A DNA stretch of 22,205 nucleotides from Candidatus Effluviviaceae Genus I sp. (GTDB lineage Bacteria; Joyebacterota; Joyebacteria; Joyebacterales; Joyebacteraceae): NCBI GenBank assembly GCA_016867725.1, contig VGIX01000030.1:1-22205 (forward strand), written 5' to 3'. The notes under the pieces were generated by a model that had not been told where the DNA came from, did no database searches, and saw only the letters and a list, made by a program, of their open reading frames with translations. The translations under genes and the position numbers were made by a program. Shown here piece after piece: positions 6,723 through 14,931 of this stretch. Position 1 is the first letter of the stretch, and every line of letters starts with the position of its first letter.

Positions 6723-7373
6723 ATGCCCCCCTCGATGAGCAGCAACCCCGCCCGCACGACGGCGGAGCAGCTGCCGACCGGCTTCGAGTCGGCCGGAGGA
6801 CTCGACGACTCGACGCTCGAGGTCTGCCAGCTTCGCTGGCTCGACGACGCGCTCTCGCCGATCAGCCGCGTTGAATCGTGGTACCTTCTCGCGCACGGGA
6901 AGGCGCTGGGGCTCCGCCGCCGCGTCATGGCGCTTCTCTCGCGGCTTCTGAGCATCCCGGCCGAGCCCTATGGCGGCTGGCTCCGGTGGACGGACGCCGG
7001 TGGCGGGGCGTCGGCCGCCGCCGCTCCCCGGCACTGGTGCTGCGGCCTACAGGCCGGCGACCTCGTCGAGGTTCGATCGCTCGATGAGATCACGGCGACG
7101 CTCGACGAGCACGGCAAGCACGGCGGACTCAAGTTCCTCCGCCCGATGGAGCAATACTGCGGGCGACGCTTCCGCGTGCTCAAGCCCGTGCGGCGGATCC
7201 TCGACGAGCACGACCACGTGATGCGGACCATCAAGGACACCGTCGTCCTCGAAGGCGGCATCTGCCACGGCCAGGGCATCCGCGGCAGGGACGGCTGCGA
7301 CCGGAGCTGCTTCTTCTACTGGAAGGTGGCGTGGGTGAAGAAGGTCGAGCGGAGCGACAGCGACCGTGCATGA
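6723..7373 (+). CDS. Uncharacterised protein with a conserved Cys-containing C-terminal domain
   Basis: This is a 216-residue soluble protein of unknown function. The first ~105 residues are variable and lack a signal peptide. The C-terminal part (about 109-210) matches a small domain I recall from uncharacterised proteins near polysaccharide and natural-product genes. It opens with AGDLVEVRSLDEITATLDEHG, continues with a Gly-Leu-x-Phe stretch and EQYCGRRFRVLK, then VVLEGGICHG and CDRSCFFYWKVAWVKKV. Four cysteines (146, 181, 192, 196) fall at the conserved places and could bind a metal, which is inference. ATG 6723 follows a near-perfect GGAGGTGA at 6711-6718; ATG 6657 overlaps the -10 box and is excluded. 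It ends 24 bases before the MATE gene, in the same frame, and may be co-transcribed with it. Confidence 0.8.
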   Translation: MPPSMSSNPARTTAEQLPTGFESAGGLDDSTLEVCQLRWLDDALSPISRVESWYLLAHGKALGLRRRVMALLSRLLSIPAEPYGGWLRWTDAGGGASAAAAPRHWCCGLQAGDLVEVRSLDEITATLDEHGKHGGLKFLRPMEQYCGRRFRVLKPVRRILDEHDHVMRTIKDTVVLEGGICHGQGIRGRDGCDRSCFFYWKVAWVKKVERSDSDRA

Positions 7374-7397
7374 CCCCGCAGTATATGCCCGCCGCCG

Positions 7398-8804
7398 ATG
7401 AACCGTGACCCCGCGTGCGACGGACGCTTCCCCGGCGGCGCCCCGTCGCGCAATCACGTCCTCTCCGACGCCGACATCGGCGGCCTCCTGTGGCGGCTCT
7501 CGATCCCCGCGACGGTCGGCATGGCCGCCATGGCAGCGTACAACGTCGTCGACACCATCTTCATCGGCCGCGGCGTCGGGACGCTCGGCATCGCGGGGCT
7601 CGCCGTCTGCTTCCCCGTTCAGCTCATCGTCCTGGCCCTCGGACACCTCATCGGGATGGGGGCGGCCTCGATCATCTCCCGCGCGCTCGGCGCGGGCGAT
7701 CGCGAGCGCGTGGCGCGCACGGCGGGGAACGCGCTCACGCTCATCCTCATCGCCGCCGCGTGCATCATGGCGCTCGGGTTCGGGTTCCTCGATCGGCTTC
7801 TGAGGGTGTTCGGCGCCACCGAGGCGATCCTCCCGTACGCGCGGGCGTACATGGCGACCGTGCTCTGGGGCACGGGCTTCTCGTGCTACTCGATGGCCCA
7901 GGGGAACATCATCCGCGCCGAGGGGCAGGCGATGGTGGCCATGACTCGCATGCTCATCGGCGCGGGCGTGAACGTCATTCTCGACCCGATCTTCATCTTC
8001 GCCCTCGGCATGGGCATCCGCGGCGCCGCGATCGCGACCGTCATCGCGCAGGCGTGCTCCACCGTGTTCATCGCCGCGTACTTCGCGAGCGGCCGGAGCA
8101 GCCTCTCCATGCGCCTGAGGGACATGAGGCTCGCGCCGGCGATCGTCCGCGAGACGCTCGCGGTCGGCGCGGCCTCGTTCGGCCGGATGGTCGCTGGCAG
8201 CGTCGTCATGATCATCCTCAACAGGAGCCTCGGGCGCCACGGCGGGGACCTCGCGATCGCCGCGTACGGCGTCATCCACCGCATCCTGCAGTTCTCGTTC
8301 ATGCCGCTCATGGGATTCGCGCAGGCGCTCCAGCCGGTGGCGGGGTTCAACTACGGCGCGAAGCGCTACCTCACCGCGAGACACGCGATGCGCATCTCGT
8401 CGGTGCGCTCCACGCTGTTCGCCGCGGGCGCGTTCGCGGCGTTCATGCTCGCCGCGCGGCCGATGATCGGTCTCTTCTCGCGGGACGACGAGCTCATCCG
8501 GATGGCGGTCCCGGCCCTCCGCATCGTTGCGGCGGCGTTCCCGATGCTCGGGGTCCAGATGATGGGGGCCGCGCTGTTCCAGGCGTTCGGACGCGCTCGG
8601 CCCGCGGTCTTCCTCACGCTCTCGCGGCAGGTGGTCTTCTTCATACCGCTCGTGCTCTTGCTTCCCCTCTCGATGGGCCTTTGGGGCATCTTCCTCGCGT
8701 TTCCCGCGGCCGACGTCCTCGGGACCGTCGTGACCGTCGCCATGCTCGTCCGCGAGTCACGGAGACTCGAGCGGATGCACCTGTCGTTCGAGGCGGCGTC
8801 GTAG
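7398..8804 (+). CDS. MATE family (NorM/DinF-like) cation-coupled efflux transporter
   Basis: This is a 468-residue multi-pass inner-membrane protein of the MATE/MOP superfamily, which exports drugs or metabolites in exchange for Na+ or H+. The N-terminal half shows LLWRLSIPATVGMAAMAAYNVVDTIFIGRGVG with the usual IP..g....l...vD..fiGr pattern. It is followed by GMGAASIISRALGAGD (the family's G.a..ia...Gagd motif) and EGQAMVAMTRMLIGAGVNVILDPIFIF. The second half repeats the pattern, with GFAQALQPVAGFNYGA and FQAFGRARPAVFLTLSRQ. About 12 helices are visible and the length is normal. The substrate is unknown. The start lacks a convincing Shine-Dalgarno; the frame is closed by a stop at 7371, so ATG 7398 is the first possible start. 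An AT patch GTATAT at 7381-7386 could be a -10 of a nearly leaderless message. Confidence 0.95.
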   Translation: MNRDPACDGRFPGGAPSRNHVLSDADIGGLLWRLSIPATVGMAAMAAYNVVDTIFIGRGVGTLGIAGLAVCFPVQLIVLALGHLIGMGAASIISRALGAGDRERVARTAGNALTLILIAAACIMALGFGFLDRLLRVFGATEAILPYARAYMATVLWGTGFSCYSMAQGNIIRAEGQAMVAMTRMLIGAGVNVILDPIFIFALGMGIRGAAIATVIAQACSTVFIAAYFASGRSSLSMRLRDMRLAPAIVRETLAVGAASFGRMVAGSVVMIILNRSLGRHGGDLAIAAYGVIHRILQFSFMPLMGFAQALQPVAGFNYGAKRYLTARHAMRISSVRSTLFAAGAFAAFMLAARPMIGLFSRDDELIRMAVPALRIVAAAFPMLGVQMMGAALFQAFGRARPAVFLTLSRQVVFFIPLVLLLPLSMGLWGIFLAFPAADVLGTVVTVAMLVRESRRLERMHLSFEAAS

Positions 8805-8821
8805 GGCGCGCCACGAGCGCC

Positions 8822-8850
8822 TTGCACTGGCGCGGAGTCGGTGCGATACT
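8822..8850 (+). promoter_or_regulatory. Putative promoter of the EIIA-CBS/transporter/FHA-phosphatase unit
   Basis: TTGCAC (8822-8827), a 17-base spacer ending in TGC, then GATACT (8845-8850), i.e. an extended -10. The start would be near 8857, 39 bases before the first gene. No terminator is evident between the MATE gene end (8804) and this site. Confidence 0.6.
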
Positions 8851-8895
8851 CCCCGCCATCCGAGCCCGAACCGGACCCACTCCGCAGGCAGGCCC

Positions 8896-9816
8896 ATGGA
8901 CCTCGCGCGGCACATCAGCCCGGACCAGATCCTCGTCGGCATCGAGGTCAACGACAAGTGGGAGCTCCTCGACCGCATGATCGCGGCGGTCGGGCGGAGC
9001 CCCATCGTCGCCTCGCAGCCCGACCAGGTGAAGAGCCGGATCGGCCCGCTCATCCTCGCGCGGGAGCGTGAGCACCCGTCGGGCATCGCCAACGGGCTTG
9101 CGTATCCCCACGCGCGCGTCCCCGGCTTCCGCGGGTTCGTCGCGGCGCTCGCCGTCCTCAGTCGCGAGATCGAGTACGAGACCCTCGACAGCACGGCCGT
9201 CAGGCTCGTGTTCATGGCCGTGACCCCGCTCGAGACGCCGATGGTCGGCATGCAGACGATGTCGCTCTTCGCCGGCCTCATGTCGCAGGCCGACGCGCGG
9301 GAGTTCCTGCTCACGCAGACCGACCCGGCCAAGGTCTACGAGTTCCTCGTCGAGCAGGCGCCGGCGTTCGAGCTCGTCGTCACGGCGCGGCAGCTCATGC
9401 GGCCCCTGACGGTGAAGGTCGCCCCGGACACGCCCATCCGCGTCGTGTCGCAGCTCATGTGCCAGTACGGCACCGACGCCGTGCCCGTGCTCGACGTGGA
9501 CGACCGGATCGTGGGAGAGGTGACGAGCGACATCCTCTTCAAGAAGGGCCTGCCGGACTTCTTCTCGCAGCTCACGAACGTGGCCTTCATGCGCCACTTC
9601 GATCCGTTCGAGGCCTACTTCGAGAACGAGGCGAAGGCGAAGGCGGGCGACGCGATGTCGGCCGACTTCGCGGCGCTCCCAGAGGACGCGACGCTCATGG
9701 AGGTCGTGTACCTCTTCTCCGTGCGGAAGTACCCGAAGATCTACGTCGAGCGGGACCGCAGGGTCGTGGGCGTGATCGACCGCGCCGTGGTCGTGGACAG
9801 GATCCTCAACGTCTAG
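8896..9816 (+). CDS. PTS EIIA-type (PtsN/fructose-like) domain fused to a CBS-domain pair
   Basis: This is a 306-residue soluble regulator. Residues 1-155 form a type-2 PTS EIIA domain. The block LAREREHPSGIANGLAYPHAR carries the phospho-accepting histidine (His72), matching the EIIA-fructose/PtsN site, and ETPMVGMQTMSLFAGL follows. Residues about 165-215 (ARQLMRPLTVKVAPDTPI...VPVLDVDDRIVGEVTSDIL) and 251-306 (GDAMSADFAALPEDATLMEV...RRVVGVIDRAVVV) are two CBS motifs, separated by a 35-residue insert, and would bind adenine nucleotides. There is no EIIB or EIIC, so a regulatory role is likely (phosphate input plus nucleotide sensing), not sugar transport. The ATG has only a weak ribosome site. 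The stop codon overlaps the AGGAGA of the next gene, so it is co-expressed with that transporter and is its probable regulator (inference). Confidence 0.88.
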   Translation: MDLARHISPDQILVGIEVNDKWELLDRMIAAVGRSPIVASQPDQVKSRIGPLILAREREHPSGIANGLAYPHARVPGFRGFVAALAVLSREIEYETLDSTAVRLVFMAVTPLETPMVGMQTMSLFAGLMSQADAREFLLTQTDPAKVYEFLVEQAPAFELVVTARQLMRPLTVKVAPDTPIRVVSQLMCQYGTDAVPVLDVDDRIVGEVTSDILFKKGLPDFFSQLTNVAFMRHFDPFEAYFENEAKAKAGDAMSADFAALPEDATLMEVVYLFSVRKYPKIYVERDRRVVGVIDRAVVVDRILNV

Positions 9817-9825
9817 GAGACGTGG

Positions 9826-11199
9826 ATGGGGCCGGCAGGAGACGCAGCCCGCCAGCTCGCGGCGAGGATGGCAGTGCCTCCCACGGCGGGGATGTGGTTC
9901 CCCATCGTCGTCTTCGGCGTCGTGTACGCGCTCATCGCGTCGGAGAAGGTGGACAAGACCGTCGCGGCATGTCTCGGCGCGGCGCTCGTCATCATGCTGG
10001 GCGGCATCTCGTACCACGACGCGCTCACGTACATCGACCTCAACGTCGTCTTCCTGCTCGTCGGCATGATGATGATCGTCGGCGTCCTCGCCGAGACCGG
10101 CTTCTTCGAGTGGATGGCGGTGCTCGTGGCGCGGAAGACGAGGGGAGACGGCGCGGCGGTCCTCGTGCTGTTCCTCGTGCTGACCGCCGTCATCTCGGCG
10201 TTCCTCGACAACGTCACGACGGTCGTGCTCATCGCGCCCGTCACCATTCTCGTGTGCCAGGTCCTCGAGCTCCCCGTGATCCCGTTCCTTGTCCTCGAGG
10301 CCGTGTTCTCGAACATCGGAGGCACGGCGACGCTCATCGGGGACCCGCCGAACATCATGATCGCCTCCGAGACCGGACTCTCGTTCAACGAGTTCATCGC
10401 GCACCTCGGGCCCGCGGTCGTCGTCATCATGGCCGCGAGCGTGATCGCCGTGCTCGCGAAGTACCGCAGGCAGCTCGTTGTGCGCGAGTCGCTGCGGAAG
10501 CGCATCGAGAAGGCCGACCCCGCCGCGGCCATCACGGACCACAGACGGCTGCGCCGCGGCCTCGCGGTGTTCGGTCTCGTGCTCCTCGGCTTCTTCCTCG
10601 GGCGGTCGGCGGGCATTGAGCCGGGCATCGTCGCGCTGGCGGGCGGGATGCTCACGGCGCTGGCGTGCGGAAGCGACATCCGTCGCGTGATGGGGAAGGT
10701 GGAGTGGAACACGATCCTCTTCCTCGTCGGGCTCTTCATGCTCGTGGGGGCGATGCAGGAGCGGGGGGCGTTCGTCTGGCTCGGCCGCGAGCTCGTCATC
10801 CTCACGCGCGGCAATCTGCTTGCGACGACGCTCGTGATCCTGTGGGGCAGCGCGCTCGCGTGCTCCGTCGTGAACGCGATCCCGCTCACGATGGCAACGA
10901 TCCCGCTCATCCGGTCGATCGTGCCGCTCTTCGCCGCGCAGCTTGGCATCGCGGGCGACGCCGCGGCGGTCCACGTGCAGGTCACCTACCCGCTCTTCTG
11001 GGCGCTGTCCCTCGGCGCGTGCCTCGGCGGGAACGGGACGCTCGTCGGCGCGGCGGCGAACGTCGTCATCGCGCAGACGGGCAGGCGGAACGGCTACGAC
11101 ATCACCTTCGGGCGCTTCGCGCGCATCAGCTTCCCGCTCATGCTCCTCAGCGTCGTCATCGCTGCCGCGTACCTCTGCCTGAGGTACTTCCTCCTCTAA
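9826..11199 (+). CDS. ArsB/NhaD/CitM-type ion transporter (IT superfamily)
   Basis: This is a 457-residue inner-membrane protein with about 11-12 helices and the two inverted halves of the IT superfamily. Half one carries NVVFLLVGMMMIVGVLAETGFFEW, SAFLDNVTTVVLIAP (124-138) and SNIGGTATLIGDPPNIMI (162-179). Half two carries the related VVNAIPLTMATIPLIRSI and GACLGGNGTLVGAAANVVIAQ. The combination resembles the P-protein/YbiR/ArsB branch of PF03600. Substrates in the family include arsenite, citrate, Na+/H+ and dicarboxylates, and the sequence does not decide between them. ATG 9826 sits 5 bases after AGGAGA (9815-9820), which overlaps the stop of the EIIA-CBS gene. Tight coupling to that regulator suggests post-translational control of transport. 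No ars genes adjoin it, so arsenite export is not favoured. Confidence 0.9.
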   Translation: MGPAGDAARQLAARMAVPPTAGMWFPIVVFGVVYALIASEKVDKTVAACLGAALVIMLGGISYHDALTYIDLNVVFLLVGMMMIVGVLAETGFFEWMAVLVARKTRGDGAAVLVLFLVLTAVISAFLDNVTTVVLIAPVTILVCQVLELPVIPFLVLEAVFSNIGGTATLIGDPPNIMIASETGLSFNEFIAHLGPAVVVIMAASVIAVLAKYRRQLVVRESLRKRIEKADPAAAITDHRRLRRGLAVFGLVLLGFFLGRSAGIEPGIVALAGGMLTALACGSDIRRVMGKVEWNTILFLVGLFMLVGAMQERGAFVWLGRELVILTRGNLLATTLVILWGSALACSVVNAIPLTMATIPLIRSIVPLFAAQLGIAGDAAAVHVQVTYPLFWALSLGACLGGNGTLVGAAANVVIAQTGRRNGYDITFGRFARISFPLMLLSVVIAAAYLCLRYFLL

Positions 11200-11227
11200 C
11201 CGGCCCCGCGGCCGGGGGGCTTGGTCC

Positions 11228-12886
11228 ATGGCCTTCGCACTCGTGGGAACCGTCAACGGGACGCGCGTGAGCCTGGAGCTCCGCGATGGAGACCAGGTCG
11301 TCGGCCGCGCTCCCGAGTCGGACATCCGCCTCGAACACCGATCCGTGTCGCGTCGGCACGCGCTCGTATCGGTTGCCGGCGGGCGCGTGACGGTGACGGA
11401 CCTCGGGAGCCGGAACGGCACGCGCGTGGACGGCGCTCGCATCGCCGCGCCGACGCCGGCGCGGGCGGGCAGCCGGATCGCCTTCGCGGACGTGTCATTG
11501 ACGCTCCGCGCGCCCGGGCCTCCCGAGAGCACGGAGTACTGCCTGAGCGCGTCGGCCGTCGTGACGTCGGCCGTCCCGGTCTCGGCTCTCGCGGGGCCCA
11601 CGGGCGAGCGTGGCGCGGGCCGCGACCTCTTCCGCGTCCTCGCCGACGCCGGTCAGTTCCTCGTGAGCGAGCGCCCGCTTGAGGGGATCTACGAGGACGT
11701 CCTCGGGCTCGTCGAGCGCGCGATCGCGTGTGACCGCATCGTCCTTCTCTCCCTGGAGGGCGAGGCGAGGACGCCGACGGTGCGCGCGTCGCGACTTCCG
11801 TCCGGGCGCGGCCGGGGCGACGAACTCGTGCTCAGCACCACGATGGTGCGTCAGGTGCTCGAGGACGGCGTCTCGCTTCTCACGAGCGACGCGCAGGCGG
11901 ACCCGCGCTTCGGCGGGCACGACAGCGTCGTGCGGCAGGGCATCCGCGCGGCGATGGCCGCGCCGCTCTTCGACAACCACGAGATCATCGGCCTCCTGTA
12001 CGCGGACACGACCGACCCCTCGTCGCGATACGGGGAGGACGAGCTCCGCGCCTTCACCGTGCTCGCGAACCTCATCGCCGTGAAGATCACGCAGGCGAGG
12101 CTGACCGAAGCGGAGGAGGAGAGGAAACGGTTCGAGCGCGAGCTCGGGACGGCGCGCGAGATCCTGGGGCACATCCTGCCCGAGACCGTCGAGGGCGTCG
12201 ACCACTACGAGATCAGCGTCTCCTACACGCCGTGCGCCGAGGTGGGCGGCGACCTTTACGACGTGAGGCACCTGGAGGACGGGCGCTCGGTGATCATGGC
12301 GGGCGACGTGGCAGGGAAGGGACTCGGGGCCGCCATTCTGGTCTCGAGCATCGTCCCGGTGGCCGAGGTGCTGCTTGGGGGCGAGCGCGACCTCGTGAGC
12401 GCCGTGTCCGCGCTCAACCGGCAGGTCTGCGCGTCCACGGACGCCGTGCGCTACGCGACGCTGTTCGTCGCCGCGCTCGACCGCGCGAGCGGCCGGCTGG
12501 ACTACGTGAACGCGGGGCACAACGCGCCGATCCTCGTGACCGCCGCGGGCGCGATGCGCGAGATCGCGGCGACCGGCATGCCGATCGGGATGCTCGAAGA
12601 CGCTCCGTATGCCGCCGCGTCCCTCGTGCTCGAGCCGGGATCGTCGCTCGTCGTGTTCAGCGACGGCGTCACCGAGGCCGTGGGCAGGGACGGGGAGTTC
12701 TACGGAGAAGAGCGGCTGCGCCGGGCGCTGGGTCGGGCGGTGGCGGCGGGCGGCGAAGGAGAGGCGCCTTCCGCCTCGGACCTCGTGTCGCTGGTCATGG
12801 ATGACCTGGGAGCGTTCACCGCGGGAGCGCCACAATCCGATGACATCCTCCTGCTTGTGGTGAAGCGAACCCCGAATCCCGTGTGA
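11228..12886 (+). CDS. FHA-GAF-SpoIIE/PP2C-type serine phosphatase
   Basis: This is a 552-residue cytosolic signalling protein without membrane segments. FHA domain, residues about 1-95: VVGRAPESDI, SVSRRHA and DLGSRNGTRVDG supply the usual Gly-Arg, Ser-x-x-His and Asn-Gly phosphothreonine-binding residues. GAF domain, about 135-290: LLSLEG... to RQGIRAAMAAPLFDNHEIIGLLYADT. A coiled-coil linker (EAEEERKRFERELGTAREILGHILP) follows. SpoIIE phosphatase, about 320-550: EVGGDLYDV and IMAGDVAGKGLGAAILVS with metal-binding aspartates, YVNAGHNAPILV, VVFSDGVTEAV and PQSDDILLLVVKR. It would dephosphorylate a partner such as an anti-sigma-factor antagonist, switched by the GAF ligand and by FHA-bound phosphothreonine. 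It starts 28 bases after the transporter, probably as the third gene of the unit. Confidence 0.93.
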   Translation: MAFALVGTVNGTRVSLELRDGDQVVGRAPESDIRLEHRSVSRRHALVSVAGGRVTVTDLGSRNGTRVDGARIAAPTPARAGSRIAFADVSLTLRAPGPPESTEYCLSASAVVTSAVPVSALAGPTGERGAGRDLFRVLADAGQFLVSERPLEGIYEDVLGLVERAIACDRIVLLSLEGEARTPTVRASRLPSGRGRGDELVLSTTMVRQVLEDGVSLLTSDAQADPRFGGHDSVVRQGIRAAMAAPLFDNHEIIGLLYADTTDPSSRYGEDELRAFTVLANLIAVKITQARLTEAEEERKRFERELGTAREILGHILPETVEGVDHYEISVSYTPCAEVGGDLYDVRHLEDGRSVIMAGDVAGKGLGAAILVSSIVPVAEVLLGGERDLVSAVSALNRQVCASTDAVRYATLFVAALDRASGRLDYVNAGHNAPILVTAAGAMREIAATGMPIGMLEDAPYAAASLVLEPGSSLVVFSDGVTEAVGRDGEFYGEERLRRALGRAVAAGGEGEAPSASDLVSLVMDDLGAFTAGAPQSDDILLLVVKRTPNPV

Positions 12887-12971
12887 CTGCCAGCCGCAGC
12901 GGTCGGGTCCAGGACGCAGACTCGACCCCCGCCGGATTGAGGCGCCGCTCACTGATACTGAGACGAAATCA

Positions 12972-13000
12972 TTGACGAATGTCAGTGACTATGGTATAGT
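12972..13000 (+). promoter_or_regulatory. Strong promoter of the secreted paralogue pair, with operator-like repeats
   Basis: TTGACG (12972-12977), a 17-base spacer ending in TGG, and TATAGT (12995-13000) make an extended -10. Start expected near 13007. Within it, TGAC (12973-12976), GTCA (12981-12984) and TGAC (12986-12989) alternate as nested inverted repeats. A wider CACTGA (12950-12955)/TCAGTG (12982-12987) pair brackets the -35. The region 12887-13058 holds no gene. Confidence 0.75.
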
Positions 13001-13058
13001 TCTGCCATCAAACCGGCATGATGCCGTGCGCTTGAGTGGCTTGAGAGAGGGGGCACCA

Positions 13059-14912
13059 GTGGAGAACCGCTACGGCATGACAGTGGTCGCAGCAGCTGTT
13101 GCGGCGGTCATCGCGCTTTCGTGCGCTCCGACCGCTGCCGCGACGGATGTGTATGTCGCCGACGGCGCCGCGTGCAGCATCGCCGCGTACACCGACACGG
13201 TCCCGGCGTTCCTCTCGACGCAAGAGCTCTGCTTCGTTGAAGGCATGGCCATCGACCGACAAGGGAAGCTCCTCGTCGCGGCATATCAGCTGGGCGTCGC
13301 ACGCGTCGATCCGGCAACGTCGGAGATCACCGTGCTCGATCCGTATGCGTACCAGCCTGGCGACGTCTACCCCGACTGCCTCTCCGACGACGTCTACTTC
13401 GTCACGTACTCCTATCCGGCGCTCTACGTCCTGCCGGGCGGAACAGGGCCAGGCCAGTACTGCATGTCGTTCGACAGAACGCCCGTGGACATCCAGGTCT
13501 ATCCGTCCGGTGACAGGGCCGGGCACCTGCTCGTGCTCTTCGAGAGCGAGGAGATGGAGCCCGCGTACCTCGCGGAGTTCCGGCGCACGGGGCCGACGAG
13601 CTTCGAGGTGCTGCCGCCCGCTCTTGAAGAGGCCACGGAGTACGCCAGGGGCTTCGCGATCCGCCCCGACGGCCGGATCGTGCTCCTCGACCAAGAGACG
13701 GGCATGTACGACGTCGGCCCCGGGGGTCAGCTCACGCACTTCGGGCCGTCCGCCGGGCTCTGGGGCAGCGACATCGACATCGGGGCCGATGGGACCATCT
13801 ACGTCGTGGACGGGGAGGTGTCCCTGACGCACCGGTTCGACCCCGACGGCCACTGGATCCTCCCCAGCCTCAACACCGTCGTCGATCAACCGCGCGCCGT
13901 CGCTGCGGTGGGACTCACGCCGTCGCCGCCGGGCGAGGGCGTTCCTGTGATCCCGGTCGAGGGCGTCGAGCTCCTGTTCGAGAGCGTCGCGGAGGGTGGG
14001 TTCACCTGGGCGACGACGACCACGACGACGAGCCGCACGAGCCCGGGCGGGAACACGCTGCCCGAGTACGCGGCTGCGCCCGCCGGCAGGGACGGCTTCA
14101 CGTACGTGTCGCTCGCGACAACGGCGACCTACGAGAACCTCATCCAGGTGGACGTTCTGCTCCCGGGCAGCCGTCTCTTCTTCGCGCACGGGATGGGGGA
14201 GGTGTTCCAGGACGTGACGGTCGAAGGGACGATCGAGGACGCGCGCGGCGTGATCTCGCGCTTCTCCGAGGTGGTCGCGGTGGACGACTCCCGCCCCCTG
14301 GGCGCCGTCGTTGACGACAAGTTCGCGCGGCTCCACGACATCCTGAGTCCCGACATCGCCGCGCGGCGCTCCGCCGTCGAGTCGGCCAAGCGGTCGCTGC
14401 GCGCGCGCGCCCTCACGGCGGAGCGGTTCTACCGCACGGGCGCCACGGCGGCGGCGATCAACGAGCTTGGGCAGCTCAACGACGCGACGCGCGCGTTCGC
14501 GGGGTCCGCCATTCCGAACTCGTCCGCGAGCCCCGGCGGCAACCTCGCCGGCGAGATCCTGTCGCGGTCGAAGACGCTCATGTTCAGCCTGTCGGCTCTG
14601 CGAGGTTCCTTCGACGAGCTCGCCCCCGGGCGCGTCGCGTCGTCGCTCTCGCTCGCGTGCGGGAACCCCGCGCGCGGCGAGTGCCGGATGACGCTCGCCG
14701 GCCCCGCCGGGTCGCGCGCGGTCGTGACGCTCCACACCGTATCCGGGAGGTTCGTGAGGACGCTGTACGACGGCGTGCTCTCCGGTGGGGTTGAGTCGCT
14801 GGTCTGGGACGGCGCCGACGCGGATGGATGGCCCGCGGCCTCGGGCGTGTACTTCGCGCGCGTCGAGTCCGGTGGCGATGCCGAGAGCGCCAAGGTCGTG
14901 TTCGTTCGCTAG
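13059..14912 (+). CDS. Secreted protein, beta-propeller-like N-terminus and FlgD-like C-terminus (paralogue 1)
   Basis: This is a 617-residue predicted secreted protein of unknown function. A signal peptide (1-28, ending SCAPTAAA) precedes NHL/SGL-like repeats (about 29-290). Examples are GMAIDRQGKLLVAA, GFAIRPDGRIVLLDQETGMYDV and DIDIGADGTIYVVDG. The middle region contains VTVEGTIEDARGVISRFSEV. A helical stretch (about 415-520; AAAINELGQLNDATRAFAGSAIPNS, then NLAGEILSRSKTLMF) resembles FIMAH-type modules. The last ~70 residues are FlgD-like Ig (FVRTLYDGVLSGG, VWDGADADGWPAASGVYFAR), as on many FCB-group surface or exported proteins. The start is GTG 13059, because GAGAGGGGG precedes it and a signal peptide follows; the upstream TTG at 12972 is inside the promoter -35. 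The next gene, 19 bases on, is a paralogue. Confidence 0.85.
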   Translation: MENRYGMTVVAAAVAAVIALSCAPTAAATDVYVADGAACSIAAYTDTVPAFLSTQELCFVEGMAIDRQGKLLVAAYQLGVARVDPATSEITVLDPYAYQPGDVYPDCLSDDVYFVTYSYPALYVLPGGTGPGQYCMSFDRTPVDIQVYPSGDRAGHLLVLFESEEMEPAYLAEFRRTGPTSFEVLPPALEEATEYARGFAIRPDGRIVLLDQETGMYDVGPGGQLTHFGPSAGLWGSDIDIGADGTIYVVDGEVSLTHRFDPDGHWILPSLNTVVDQPRAVAAVGLTPSPPGEGVPVIPVEGVELLFESVAEGGFTWATTTTTTSRTSPGGNTLPEYAAAPAGRDGFTYVSLATTATYENLIQVDVLLPGSRLFFAHGMGEVFQDVTVEGTIEDARGVISRFSEVVAVDDSRPLGAVVDDKFARLHDILSPDIAARRSAVESAKRSLRARALTAERFYRTGATAAAINELGQLNDATRAFAGSAIPNSSASPGGNLAGEILSRSKTLMFSLSALRGSFDELAPGRVASSLSLACGNPARGECRMTLAGPAGSRAVVTLHTVSGRFVRTLYDGVLSGGVESLVWDGADADGWPAASGVYFARVESGGDAESAKVVFVR

Positions 14913-14931
14913 GACATCGGAAGAGGTGCAC

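Noticed and set aside
6723-8804. Single fused gene from the cysteine protein and MATE frames, which are in the same frame
   Set aside because: A clear TGA at 7371 ends a domain that looks complete, and the MATE protein starts with a normal N-terminus.
8641-11601. 986-codon minus-strand open frame opposite the EIIA-CBS and transporter genes
   Set aside because: Low-complexity charged translation with no family features; it is an antisense shadow of real genes.
12972-13058. In-frame TTG start for the first secreted paralogue
   Set aside because: That TTG is the first base triplet of the promoter -35 box; GTG 13059 has a ribosome site and an immediate signal peptide.
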